A stretch of DNA of 64,000 bases from Poa pratensis. Taxonomy: Eukaryota > Streptophyta > Magnoliopsida > Poales > Poaceae. The stretch lies in assembly GCA_947311845.1 (NCBI GenBank), contig CAMZMU010000040.1, positions 70,549,341-70,613,340 of the forward strand, given 5' to 3'. Made by a program: the position numbers and the translations under genes. Of the stretch, positions 1 to 12,186 are shown piece by piece. Numbering within the stretch: the stretch's first letter is position 1; every line of letters starts with the position of its first letter. Under the pieces are notes generated by a model. The model was not told the origin of the DNA. It worked only from the letters and a program-made list of their open reading frames with translations, and searched no databases.

Positions 1-750
1 CATCGTCATATGCTCCATGCAGATTTTTTTTTCTCGAAATGGGGGATTTACCCGGTATCTGGATCAAATAGATGCATATGACATTTATTTCAATTATTCA
101 ACATAAGATGTCAAAAAACTTTACAACGAACGAACATACAAGTCGAGTCGCCAAACAGTGAAATACACCACAACTAGCAAAAACGATAGAAAAAACAGCA
201 TGGCCTTATGCCCCGGCAACGACCATCGCCCCTGCCCAATTTCAAAGATAGCACCTTTGTGCACATTCTATGGAAGTCGCCTCCGCTATCAAACCCATAT
301 GTGACGTGTAGATTGAAGTGGAGACCCTCGCCAGTCTTGCCATCGACGCCACCACAGCGCCAGACATTGTCACCACTCTGCGCGCGTCTATCATCAAACG
401 TCCGTCGTCGAGCATCCGTTGCGCCACCACGCCACCGGCCATGCCACTAGTAAGAAAGAAATATGAGTCACATTAAACGTGGGCAATCTGGACATCACCA
501 TTGCCGATACTACGTCAAGTTATTACCAAAGAAATATCCAACTCGATCCAAATTTCTCTTGCACATGGTCCATCTTTGTGCATAAACCTCCCGCACCGGT
601 TAATCCAACTTGCCACAGTGTCGCCCCCTTCTAGAAAGAAAAGCCCGTGTGAACCGTCTCGCCCGCGCCGCGTTCAGATCACCCCCCAATCCGGCAATCC
701 CCATACTGCGAGGCAGCGGAAACGCAAGCGCTGCCGTAAGCACCCGCCGC
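1..750. other. Upstream region of SURNod19 gene, left copy, with poly-T-led segment
   Basis: No supportable gene. A run of nine T at 24-32 is followed by CTCGAAATGGGGGATTTACC, which resembles the antisense 3' end of a poly(A) retroposon of the kind common in grass genomes (from memory of such repeats, not searched). No target-site duplication was found. From about 480 onward the sequence is the GC-rich distal promoter of the SURNod19 gene. Confidence 0.35.
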
Positions 751-779
751 CACGTGCCCTGACGCCACACCCTATAAAT
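751..779 (+). promoter_or_regulatory. Core promoter of SURNod19 gene, left copy
   Basis: A G-box core CACGTG (751-756) is followed by a TATA box CTATAAAT (772-779). The spacing suits transcription starting near 805, ahead of a short 5' UTR exon ending at 857. A G-box suggests bZIP or bHLH input (inference). Confidence 0.55.
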
Positions 780-857
780 TCGGCCACACGAAATGTACTC
801 CCCACAGCTCCTCCGCCTTGTCGTCACTCCCCTTCCAATCGCGGACTCCCGGTCCTG

Positions 858-1943
858 GTACGCATCGTCGTCCTCCTCTCTTTTCTTCCCCTACCTTCGT
901 TCCCGCGCATTCATGGCCAATAGTCGGTTAGGATAGCTGTGGGCCTGTGGCCTCTGATTCATCATCTCTGCATCGATTAGTTGGTTGCTCTGTTGCATCT
1001 TTCATTCTATCAGCCCAACGGTAGAGAAAACGATTTCGTCCTTATATCACTCCTCAGTTCTTATCCTACCTGTTCTTGTGCTATCTTCTGATCTTGTATT
1101 TATTTCGCACATGGCAATGTTTCCGGTTCCAGATTTTATTTAGCCTCGCCCCCTGCTTATCCTTTTCTTTTTATTATTTTATTATTGGTCGACAAAGGTT
1201 CAGAGAGTCTGTCTGGGTGCTTGACCATATCTAGTTCCTCAATTTAGTGATGGTTTCTGTGTGGGCAAATTAGTCAGTCCTGATGCTTACTTGAATACTA
1301 TTTATTTCGCTAGCTTATGAAACATGCCATCTTTTTTCAACATAGGGGAAAGAAAACTGCCTAGAAGTTGATGTACTTGTTTATGTTTATTATGGTTGTC
1401 TTGTGCAACAGTTTGGATTTTGTGCTGTCAAGTTGCTCAAGTACTGATGTTGATGCTGTCTTTCTCAACTTGCTTAATAAAAGTTTCAGTTAAAGTTGCT
1501 TTCTTGCTCCCTATTCGATGGGATATACCTGGGAGCTTTTCAACCTCTCACACTCCACGTACAATATATTGAATAGTTTTGATTCAGCATGTGGCTACTA
1601 ATGGCTGTCTTGAATCAATCTAAGACCATGAGTTCATACTGTATGCGCACTTCCAAATAGAAGTTGCACCTGAACTCAAGAACATACGTTCGCACTACAT
1701 AGTTATAGTCTTATAGACATATGTTTCCTAAAAACAGTTAATACATATGACAAAAAATGAAATAGATTATTGCGAAGTAGTTTTATCTTTTATGAGGTGT
1801 TGTTGCCTGAAGGTTCTCTGATTCATAGTTGCTTCTTGCTATAAACGCTTTTGTCAATCAAATATAGCAAATATATGCTTAGCATGCTGTTTTGATTCTT
1901 TTTGGAGGAAATCATATCTGATAGAAAGGGTCTACTTTTGCAG
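858..1943 (+). other. 5' UTR intron of SURNod19 gene, left copy
   Basis: A GTACGC donor at 858 and a TTTTGCAG acceptor ending at 1943 bracket 1.09 kb of T-rich sequence without a long ORF. The start codon lies 18 bases after the acceptor. A long leader intron is common in grass genes. The donor is inferred from splice consensus only. Confidence 0.5.
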
Positions 1944-1960
1944 CTGATAACAAGATTAAG

Positions 1961-3666
1961 ATGGCTGTATCTGTTGTGCTGCTCATTTCGCTCCTATCTG
2001 CTATCGCTCCCCTACCCTCTGAAGCCCTCAATGTGAGAGGTCATCTACTGAAATCAAAAACGTTCCGTTCTCCGCCCATGTTATTGGCCCCTGGATCAGT
2101 CTCAAACAAGTACTACGCTGATGTCGATTTTCCCCGAGGCCACCTTGCCATCAAGAGCTTCTATGCAGAGGTTGTCGATGACGGCATCCCTATACCGCTC
2201 CATGAGACTTACCTGCATCACTGGGTTGCAGAACCATACTATGCTTTGAAGAACAGTCATAGCGCTGATTCACAAAATCTTTCAAAGGGGGTGCTTGAAA
2301 GGAATGATGGAGTGTGCAAGACCACCCTAGGCCAGTACTTCGGCCTTGGTTCCGAGACTCGCCACACCGCCACATGGGTCCCTGATCCTTATGGTATAGA
2401 GACTGGCAATCCAGAGAAGGCCCCTGAAGGTTATGAAGAGAAATGGATGCTCAATATTCACGCCATCGACACGAGAGGCGTGCTCGACAAGCCTGGCTGC
2501 ACCGAGTGCAAGTGCGACTTCTACAACGTCACAATCGATGAGTATGGGCGCATTATCTCAAAGAACTACACTGGTGGATTGTTCTGCTGCTATGATCAGA
2601 CACAGTGTCAGGTCAAAGAAGGGTTCAATGGCGGCGTGCGGAAGCTGTTCTTGCAGTACAAGGTGACTTGGCTCGACTGGAATGATGCGGTGGTGCCTGT
2701 CAAGATTTACATATTTGACGTTACCGACACCGCTCTGCTCGATGGAATTCCTGAACATTCTTGCAAGGTATGCAAATAGAACTTCACATGAGGGAACTGC
2801 TTTGGATTTTGAGAACTCCCGTATTACTTCAGATGCACAATCTGATGTCCTTAATTATTTGGTATGTTTGTTTATGATTTAAGTCGTTGATTGTACAGGT
2901 TGAGTATCAGGTTGAGGAATGCAGCGCGGTAAACCGAGCCAACAATGAATGCATCCATGTTAAGACAGTTAGAGCGGTCTTACCGCGTGGAGGAGATATC
3001 GTGTATGGTGTTGCACACCAGCACTCTGGCGGAATCGGTTCCTCATTGCATGGCCAGGTAATGGATTAGTACCCTAATCTTTGAGGGAAACACACAACAC
3101 TACCTTACTGAAACAAGGGAAACCTTTTATATATCATGTCTAAATGGTAACATCACAACATGTTCTTGGCAAAGGGAGCCTAACTTGTGAGGTACATTCG
3201 GCTTTCTACAGGACGGACGCCTTCTATGTGAATCTCTTCCGACCTACGGCACAGGGCAGGAGGCAGGGAACGAGGCGAACTACATCGTCGGCATGTCAAC
3301 GTGCTACCCTAAGCCAGGATCCATCAAGGTCAGCGACGGCGAGGTGCTGACCGTCGTCTCCAACTACAGCAGCGACCGGCAGCACACGGCGTCATGGGCC
3401 TGTTCTACATCCTCGTGGCCGAGCCACAACAGCCGGTTCCTGCGCCATCCCTCTGCTTCAGTTTCCCAGCCAAATGTGAGTTCCTCTAGAGCTTGGCCAT
3501 ATCTTGCACTCACAATGCAACCCATTTCTTTTTGCGAAACATACTCATATTGCTGAAGTGAGAACTCTGGAAACTGCAAATGTGAATTGTCATTTTAAGC
3601 AAGTGGTGATTTCTCTTCTCTGCTTGTGTAGGGTGCTTACCGACATGGATTTCCAGCAACATGTGA
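1961..3666 (+). CDS. SURNod19-family secreted protein, left copy (one frameshift)
   Basis: Probable member of the 'stress up-regulated Nod 19' family (Pfam SURNod19); the molecular role is not established. Four coding exons: 1961-2767, 2899-3057, 3212-3475 and 3632-3666, with GT-AG introns. The protein starts with a hydrophobic signal peptide (MAVSVVLLISLLSAIAPLPS), then a Cys-rich stretch (CTECKCDFYNVT) and a NYTGG N-glycosylation site, and ends WCLPTWISSNM. Exon 4 lacks one base near 3393 (ACACGGCG versus ACACGGGCG in the right copy), which shifts the frame before the conserved GLFYILVAEP. A GAG codon is also missing near 2181. AATAAA lies at 3744. The breaks differ from those in the other copy, so the real gene is probably intact and single. 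Confidence 0.8.
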
Positions 3667-3929
3667 AGAAAAGAGCATCATCTATCACCTCCTGATGGGT
3701 ACAATGCAATTATGCGAATGGCGATTCCTGAAGAAGCTGAAAGAATAAATCAATCATCATAGTTACTTTAGAAAATTGCTGGGTTCTAGTCATGTATAGC
3801 TAATAATAATAGACGCAACCCCACACAAAAAAAGAGGTTATATACACAGAAGGGTTCAGTGAGTTGCAGGTTGCGTAATTTCGATGAGTCATCGGTTTCT
3901 GATGACCTGTAATTGGTCGCCAGTAGTAG

Positions 3930-4978
3930 TGCCTGCCTCCGGAGTGATGCGTGAGTAGTCCACCACGGGACTACGGGTCCATGGCAGTAGCTAGATGGTT
4001 GTCTCTTCTCCTTTGTGCTCCATTGTTTAGATCTTATAAGCTGCCTATATGATTAAAATCATCTTTATGCAATACTATGTGTTGTGTCTGCGGGGATCCG
4101 ATGATATGTTTTATTTATGATTCAGTTTACCTATGATATTTTTTATTTATGATCTTGCATGCTCTCTGATGCTTGTGTATGCTTTGGCCGAAGTAATTAC
4201 TTGTGTCATTAGAGAGGATATTATGCTAGATAGTCGGTTCATGCCTCTCTTGTTCGAGCTCGAGTTGACAGAAACGATTGGAACTTGAGATGTGCTGTTG
4301 CTACTAGGGATAAAACAGCGGTGTTCATTACTTTATGTTGTACTCATTGCTTACATTACGCACCTTGCTTATTGCAATTATCTGTTGCTTGCAACTTAAT
4401 ACTTTCGGGTGACATGCTGGATAGCGATCCCGGGTGGATTATTAGTTATAGATGCAGTTGGATAACGGTCTATGTATTTTGACGTAATGCCCATATTAAA
4501 TGAAACGGTGAACCATGTGTCATGATAGTATTGTGTTGCGCCCATGTTTGTCAATTGCCCCGCTGTAATTTGTCACCCAACACGTTTATCTTTTGGAGAG
4601 ACACCACTAGTGAACTGCGGACCCCGTCTTATTTTCCTACATTGCTTACAACCTTTTAATAGCTTTGCCTAGTCATTTGCTCGCTGGTCATTTTTGCTCT
4701 CATAATATTTTCCACCATATGTTTAATCCTTTGTGTTCACCAAGCCGGAGAGATTGACACCCTCTCTATTTCGTTGGGGCAAAGTAGTTTGTTCGTGTGT
4801 GCGCAGGTCCACGTCAACAGCTCTTTTTCGGCGCCATTGCCATTGTCACCTAGCCGAAGTCTTCTCCAAGTCCTACTGGTTCGATAACCTTGGTTTTGTA
4901 ATCAAGGGAAAATTACTGCTTTGCTATATCATACCTTCCTCTTGGGGTCTCCCAGCGAACGTGTGATCCACGCTATCA
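3930..4978 (+). mobile_element. 5'-truncated LTR of the outer LTR element, left copy
   Basis: The sequence from TGCCTGCCTCCGGAGTGATG to CACGCTATCA aligns with the 3' two-thirds of the inner element's LTR (9584-11152) and ends in CA just before a PBS. The first ~540 bp of the LTR, including TGATACGTC, are missing, so it abuts the SURNod19 3' flank directly. It is a related but distinct subfamily. Confidence 0.8.
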
Positions 4979-4989
4979 AGCTCTTTTTC

Positions 4990-5007
4990 TGGCGCCGTTG
5001 CCGGGGA
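4990..5007 (+). other. Primer-binding site of outer LTR element, left copy
   Basis: TGGCGCCGTTGCCGGGGA is complementary to the 3' end of plant tRNA-Asp plus CCA and lies 11 bases after the LTR end. Degenerate lookalikes flank it at about 4815-4850 and 5042-5073. Confidence 0.75.
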
Positions 5008-5263
5008 TTTGAAGAAGACTTCTTGAACTACCAAGTCTCCTGCAACAGCTCTTTTTCTGTCACGTTGCCGGGGACTTGGAAGCTTCAGCGAGGGAGTTTT
5101 GCACATCCTTACACTCTATTTTGTTATTATCTTGCTTAGTATATTTTTTGTTAGTCTTGTTTTACTTTTCATTTCCTTTAAAAATCAAAAACAAAATAAA
5201 AATAAAAATTTCAGCACATATTTTTATTTTGGTTTGTCTAAGTTTATCCTTTGTTTAGCTATC

Positions 5264-5542
5264 ATGTCTAGTTCTACTCCCTTTGTTATGTCACCTGAAA
5301 CTGAAGTTCGTACTTTTAAACAAAGGGGTGGAGAAAGTTTAAAAGATGCCTGGTATAGAATTAGTGATGCTCAACACCGATCTACAAAAAAGTATTCAAG
5401 CACTATTCTTCTTAGAAATTTTTATGTTGGGATCACAAATTGGTATAGGTATGTGCTAGATACTTTAACTGGTGGGAACTTCCTAGGCACTCCCTCGGTG
5501 GAGGCTTGCAACATTATAGAAAGTTTAGTTGGAACTCCACCT
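5264..5542 (+). pseudogene. Outer element gag N-terminus, cut by Copia insertion, left copy
   Basis: This ORF begins MSSSTPFVMSPETEVRTF and resembles the inner element's gag start (MSSSAPFSVVPPVGEIITF). It is interrupted after codons for GTPP by the Copia element. The reading frame resumes at 42265 on the far side of the nest. CACCT at 5538-5542 is the left target-site duplication. Confidence 0.7.
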
Positions 5543-6996
5543 TGAAAGGACATTTCTTAATCCCTTGTGTTTTGTGTGTTAGGCAACAACACTAGTGATG
5601 ATTTAATATGTGAATCAAGTGATGCAGGTTTTAGGTGATTAAAACATCTTTGCATCAAATCCAAAAAGTGAGCGGAAAAGAGCTTTGTATTGTTGCTGAA
5701 GTTTTCCGGATTATCCGATTCTGCCTGAATCGGATTATCCAGTCGTCAAGGGTTGCTGGAATTCTGCTAAGGACTACAAGCAACGGCGTACTGAAGTTTT
5801 CGAAATATCCGATTCAGAATGATTCGGATTATCCGATCGTCAAGGGTTGCTGGAATTCTGCTAAGGACTACAAGCAACGGCGTACTGAAGTTTTTCAGAA
5901 TATCCGATTCAGAATGATTCGGATTATCCGACCGTCAAGGGTTGCTGGAATTCTGCTAAGGACTACAAGCAACGACGTACTGAAGTTTTTCGGAATATCC
6001 GATTCAGAATGATTCGGATTATCCGATCGTCAAAGATTGCTGGAATTCTGCTAAGGACTACAAGCGACGGAGTACTGAAGTTTTCCGGATTATCCGATTC
6101 AGAATGATTCGGATTATCCGATGAAATCGGATAATCCGATACTCATTTGAATCGGATTATCCGATTTACCAGTCTCCAACGGATAGAAATCTGGGAGGGG
6201 TATAAATGCCCCTCCCCCTTCTTCTAGCTTGGTACCACGACCAGAATTAGTCCACCCACCATTGTTGAAAGCTTGAAACTCCTAGATCTCTCTCCCTACC
6301 CACTCAAACACCTTGTCCTTCTAGGACTTGGGAGAGTTGACCTAGATCTACACTTCCACCAAAGCGATTTGATTTCCACATCCATTCCTTTTAAGGAACT
6401 TGTTAATCTTGGGTTCATTGGAACCCTAGACGGTCGTTGGTCGTTCTGTGACTTTGGGAGCCGCGGGGACTAGCCGGGAGCCTCCAATTGAGTTGTGGAG
6501 TCGTGCCCTGGCCTTGTGATTCTTGTGGCTTTGGGAGCCACGGGAATTTGGTGAGAGCCTCCAATTCGGTTGTGGAGTGTGCCTCATCCTTGTAAAGGTT
6601 TGTTGCCGACCTCGAGGGCATCATATAGTGACTCGTGGAACTCCTCATTGGAGGATAACACGAGGGAGATACGGTGTGCCATATCAAGGCTATTCGGGGC
6701 TCACTTGTGACCCCGCACCGCTCCAACGAAGACGTAGCTTCCATTGGGAAGTGAACTTCGGGAATCATCTCCGCGTCACCGTGTGGTTTTCTCTTAACCT
6801 TCCTTTACTTGTATTGCTAGCTTAACTTGTTTAGAATATCTTGCTAGCTTGTTTATTGCTCATCATATAGGATTGTTCACCTAGTTGCATATCTAGAGAA
6901 CTTATATTTGAGCAATTCCCCAATTTGATTAAAAGAAAAAGAAAATTTGTAGTTGCCTATTCACCCCCCCTCTAGTCAACCTACTTGATCCTTTCA
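5543..6996 (+). mobile_element. Copia (SIRE/Maximus-like) 5' LTR, left copy
   Basis: 1454 bp starting TGAAAGGACATTTC and ending GATCCTTTCA, so the termini form an 8-bp inverted repeat TGAAAGGA/TCCTTTCA. It carries a tandem array, a TATA box at 6201-6207 (TATAAAT) and a CCTCCCCCTTCTTC leader. The left target-site duplication is CACCT. The same LTR occurs at 23499-24952 and 40771-42259. Confidence 0.92.
5700..6125 (+). repeat. ~95-bp tandem array with CGGATTATCCG dyads in Copia LTR, left copy
   Basis: A unit of 94-95 bp starting GGTTGCTGGAATTCTGC recurs at 5751, 5845, 5940 and (diverged) 6034. Each unit carries AATATCCGATTCAGAATG and TTCGGATTATCCGAT, i.e. CGGATTATCCG-like dyads. The array sits directly upstream of the LTR TATA box, where U3 enhancer repeats usually lie. 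Confidence 0.9.
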
Positions 6997-6998
6997 AT

Positions 6999-7010
6999 TG
7001 GTATCAGAGC
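6999..7010 (+). other. Copia primer-binding site, left copy
   Basis: TGGTATCAGAGC, two bases after the 5' LTR end, is complementary to the 3' end of plant initiator tRNA-Met, the usual Copia primer. Confidence 0.9.
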
Positions 7011-7050
7011 AAAGTCTCTTTATTAAGGGCTTAACAGCCTAAAGAGGAGG

Positions 7051-9583
7051 ATGACTAGCGAGGAGGAGTTAAAACTTGCTATGGAACAACAAGAGAAAAA
7101 GATCAAGAAAAACTTGAGAAAGAACTAAGTGAAGCGGGGATAACCCTAGCCGATGATAATGCCCCGGTCACCATGAATGCCATGATTAAACTCTTTGGGT
7201 CCATGAAAGGCAAAATGGTGGACGAGGTGTATACTCGGGTCATTAATAATCAAAATGCCTCCTCATCAACCGGTGCCTCTATCGTTGAGGCCTTGGTTGA
7301 TAAGGATAACATAGAGAAACCTAAAATTAATGAGAACCCCCTCATAACTTTGCTCCACCTACTTCATATCTCACTCAAGTTCCACCCACCCAACCTCATA
7401 TAACCAACCTGAGTAGACCGCCTCCTAAGCTTGATAATACTCATTATTTCACTTGGAAGAAATCTATGGAGTCTTATTTTCGCAGCTCATCGGTGCATCT
7501 TTGGAGGGTGGTGCTTCAAGGTTACAACCCGGTTGATCCCACCAACTTGACAAAGCAAAAAGAGATTGATGAACAACTTGATGCAAACGCCAAATACATC
7601 CTTGAGAGTGCCATGACCTCCAATGATGAAGATCAAGTGCGAAATCTCAAAACCCCCAAGGAGGCTTGGGATTTTCTCTCATCGGTATATGAAGGAAATT
7701 AGGGCATTCAACGCTCCAACGACGCCATCCTTCAACATCAAGTGGACAACTTCATCATGCTAGAAGAAGAGACACCAACTGATCTCTTCCGAAGACTCAC
7801 CAAGCTTGTTGTGACCATGAGGGAAAATGGAAAGAAATATATGGATGATGAATGGGTCAAATCCAAGTTCCTCAAGACCATTGTTCCATACAATGAAAAT
7901 ATGGTGATGAATCTCCATGCGAGAGCGGACTACAGAACAATGTCTCCCAATGACAATTGGCACAATTCGTCACCTATGATACCTTGAAGGCCACTTCCAA
8001 GTCTTCCATCAACCAAATTCGTGGCACGAAGAGTCTTGCCTTGAAGGCCCATGTGGGAGAACATCCAAGATATGAAGAAGGCAAGGTTGTTGATCGTGAA
8101 GAAGATTTGGAGGGTGAGCTCAATGAGGTTCTTGCTCTTGCCGCCACCAAGTTTTGGAACAAGAAGAATTTCAAGAGCAACCCCTCCCCACCGATGAAAA
8201 GAATGTGCTTCAATTGTGGAAAGGACAATCACCTTGTGAAGGATTGCCCTTATGAGAGAAGGGAGGATCACGGTGGTCAACTCATCTAAAGAAGAACAAA
8301 TATCACCCCAAGCCTACCTTCATCAAGAGATCACCTCAAAAGGCTCTTGTGGCATCTACCCAAGAGGAGTACGAGTCCGGTGGCGAGGAGGATAATGACT
8401 CAAGTGAAGAAGTAAATGGCTCTTGCAATCGGCAATCTTCCTCCTTCATTGGCACCCCTCTTCTCCGCCCCAAACGATGACAAGATCTCCAAGCCTATGT
8501 GCCTTATGGCCAAGGAAACAAAGGTGATTTCCCCACCTAAAAGTATCATCTCCTCTAACCCATCTATATTGGATTGTGTTGAGAATGTAGGGGAAAATGA
8601 GGGTGAGGACAAGATTACCCTCTTTGTGAACAAACTCCAAGGTCCAACCAAGAAAATGGTTGAGGCTCTCTTGTATCAATACGGAGAAGCCAAGAACCTT
8701 CTTGAGGAAAAGGAGGTTAGGATTTGTGAGCTCGAAGGGCATGCATGTGATCATGCCGATAAAATTGGTGAACTAGAAGATCAACTTGTTGAGGAACAAG
8801 TGTTCCGGGAACAACTTGAGGAGACCCATGCAAAGGATTTATCCAAGGCAAAAGAAACCCGTGAAACCTCTATTCAAGTTGCTAGTGATCTAAAAGTTAA
8901 AAATGATGAGCTTGTAGAGAGTTATAACAAACTCTTTGAGAGTTTTGAGCAACTTAGGGAAACCCACAAGGTGACCTCAAGTGAGCTCACCAAGCTCAAG
9001 GAGTCATATGCTAAATTACAAGCTCAATACATCTGTGCTAGCTTCACCACATCTCATAATGATAAAGATGCAAATGCTTGTACCTCTAACCCTTTGTGTG
9101 TGAAGGCATCTCTTATTGAGGAAACAGTAGGTTGAAGGCCCAACTTGAGAAGGGTCTAGCCACTTGTATCCAAGGGGAGAAGAACCTCAATGATCTTTTG
9201 AACAATCAAAAGGGAGTGGTTGGCAAGGAAGGACTTGGGTTTACACCTAAGTCCAAGAAGGTCAACAACAAGAAGAAGAAGAAGAAGAAGAAGAAGAAGA
9301 AGAAGAAGCCTACTTCCCCTTCCAAAGATATTACTTTGTGAAGGAGGGGGAGTTGGCCAAGACGAATGCCAACCCCATTGTGATTGGTGATGCCACAAGG
9401 GGCAATGCCACTCACAATGACTTTGCGGGAAAATATAACCCTTCATATGTTCTTATGAAATCTAGAAATGGTTGTGTTTTGCTAAATATGTTGGCACTTC
9501 ATATGGAGATGATTATCACTATGCTATTTGGGTTCCAAAGACCCTTGTGACTAACAAAAGAGGACCCATTCCAAAATGGGTAC
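7051..9583 (+). pseudogene. Copia gag region, left copy (multiple frameshifts)
   Basis: This is the same gag as at 25007-27551, starting MTSEEELKLAMEQQEK. It contains a UBN2-like gag core, one CCHC zinc knuckle (CFNCGKDNHLVKDC, about 8207-8248), a long coiled coil and a poly-lysine run coded by AAG repeats near 9267-9308. It is broken by small indels near 7093, 7337, 7952, 8286, 8413, 9124 and 9341 that the right copy mostly lacks. The TAG at about 7700 is shared. It is cut at 9583 by the inner LTR element (TSD GGTAC at 9579-9583). Confidence 0.85.
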
Positions 9584-11342
9584 TGATACGTCTCAAACGT
9601 ATATATAATTCTGATGTTCCATGTTGATATTATACCAATTGTTACATGTTTTATATACACTTCATAGCATTTTCATGCATTTTCTAGACTAACCTATTAA
9701 CAAGATGCCACAGTGCCAGTTCCTGTTTTCTGCTGTTTTTGTATTCCAGAAAAGCTAGTCTGGAAATATTCTCGGAATTGGACGAAACTTGGACAGAACC
9801 TCCTATTTTTCCAACACGAACATGGAGTCCAGAGAGAGACGAAGGAGGGCCATGAGGCACCCACACCATGGGGTCGCGCGGCCCCCCTGTCACGCCGTGG
9901 GGTGGTGTGGGGCCCACGTGGCTCTGCAGCCGCCGCCCTTTCGCTATTTATTCTTCCCGACGCGAAAACCCTAAATACCCGAGCCATTATCCACGAAAAG
10001 TTCTAGAGACGCCGCCGCCGTCAACCCTAGCTCGGGAGGGTTCAGAAGCTCTTCCCGGCACCCTGCCGGAGAGGGGAATCATCACCGGAGGGCTCTACAT
10101 CACCATGCCTGCCTCCGGAGTGATGCGTGAGTAGTTCATCCTTGGACTACGGGTCCATGGCAGTAGCTAGATGGTTGTCTCTCCACTTTATGCTATCATG
10201 TTTAGATCTTGTGAGCTGCCTATCATGATCAAGATCATCTTATTGTAATGCTACATGTTGTATTTGCTGGGATTCGATGAATATTGAATACTATGTCAAG
10301 TTGATTATCAATCTATCTTATATGTTATTTATGATCTTGCATGCTTTCCGTTACTAGTAGATGCTTTGGCCAAGTAGATGCTTGTAACTCCAAGAGTGAG
10401 TATTTATGCTAGATAGTGGGTTCATGCCTCCGGTAATCTGGGAGAGTGACAATAACTTCTAAGATTGTGGATGTGTTGTTGCCACTAGGGTAAAATAACT
10501 GATGCTTAGCTTAAGGGTGCGCCGTTAGGTCTAATGCATTTGTTTACATACGCACATTACTTAATGCGATTATCCTTGCTTGCAACTTAATACCAACGGG
10601 GAACTCGGATGACAACCTGGCGGTGGATTATTAGTCATAGACGTTGTTGGATAACGGTCTATGTATTTTGTCGTAATGCCCACATGAATATCATAGTAAT
10701 CATCATGTCGTATATATGCATTGTCATGCGCTCAATATTTTGTCAATTGCCCAGCTGTAATTTGTTCACCCAGCATGTTAGTTATCTTTTATGGAGAGAC
10801 ACCACTAGTGAACTGTGGACCCCGGTCCATTCTTTTACACTGATAATACAACCAACTGCAAACATTTTCCTTTTCATTCTCTGCAATTTACTACTGTTTT
10901 CCACACCATACGTTTAATCCTTTGTTTTCAGCAAGCCGGTGAGATTGACAACCTCACTGTTTCATTGGGGCAAAGTAGTTTGATTGTGTTGTGTGCAGTT
11001 CCACGTCAGCGCGCCACTGACAACCTTCAGAAGTGATTTCTTGCTCCTACTGGTTCGATTAAACCTTGGTTTCATACTGAGGGAAACTGCTGCTACACTG
11101 TTTCATACCTTCCTCTTGGGGTCTCCCAGCGAACGTGTGATCCACGCAATCAAGCTCTTTTTCTGGCGCCGTTGCCGGGGAGCAAGAGGATTTCTGCAAG
11201 GCGAGTTTCACGCTTCCAATATCTTTACTTTGTTATTACTTGCTTAGTTTATTTTTATTTAGTCTTGTTTGCTTTATTTATCAAAAACACAAAAAAATTA
11301 GTTACCTTTATTTTCGAATTGTTATTTTTCAGTCTTGTTATC

Positions 11343-12186
11343 ATGTCTAGCTCTGCTCCTTTTTCCGTGGTGCCACCTGTGGGAGAAATTATTACCTTTA
11401 ACAAAAAAGTGGGGAATCCTTTAGGAATGCCTGGGAGAGAATTTTGGAATTGCACAAGAAGGTGCAACATAAGATGGATTTGAGAGTTCTTATAAAAAAT
11501 TCTACTATGGTTTATTTTCTGTTTATCAACATGCTCTAGATACCATGGTAGGGGAAACCTTTTCTGAGTTTGATACAACGAAAGCTCATAATATTTTGAG
11601 TGGTTTGTCAATCTACCCAATGGTGGACGAAACTGGGATATTCACTAAGCTAGATAAAATAGAAAAGTCAATTGATAATTTAACTCTGAGCCATAATCTT
11701 AAAGAACAACCTTTAGTTGAGCTAAAAATGATTGGGAACCATTCATTGAGATTAATATTGGTAATGAAAAGTTTCGTGCCTACTGTGACCTTGGTTCAAC
11801 AATGTCCATCATGCCTAAAATGGTTTATGATCTATTAAAATTTGATAATATGGTTGATTACCCTGTTTTTCATTTTCATGCTGATGGAACAATCACAAGA
11901 AGCATAGATTATTAATGATATTATGGTCACTGTTCAAAATAAGACCATCCCTGTGAATTTCATGATCCTTGCAAAATCTCCCAACCATATTGTTTTAGGG
12001 AGATCCTTTTTAAAGAGTAATGGGGGTTTTATCAATGCAAAGTATGGGTTTATGAAATTTAATGCTCCTATCAATCGGAGGTTCTTCTTCCCGATCAAAA
12101 AAGATGACCCACCGAAAGGTTGGGAGATTTTAATGTCTTTGGAAACACTTGATTCTTACTTTCTGCGCCTAGCTGAAAGGCGTTAA
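11343..12186 (+). pseudogene. Gag/protease remnant of inner element, left copy
   Basis: The gag start MSSSAPFSVVPPVGEI is frameshifted early (near 11402). Further on is a retroviral-type aspartic protease segment with the motif CDLGSTMSIMPKMVYDLL, an ILAKSPNHIVLGRSFL stretch and a C-terminal block up to about 12186. No RT, RNase H or integrase follows, so the element depends on a partner (inference). The frame is broken near 11910, where the right copy reads through. Confidence 0.65.

Noticed and set aside
208..923. Two plus-strand ORFs upstream of the SURNod19 gene
   Set aside because: Not preserved between the two copies, and they run across the promoter and TATA box.
5700..6125. CRISPR-like array
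   Set aside because: The repeats are tandem ~95-bp LTR units with no unique spacers, in a plant nuclear retrotransposon.
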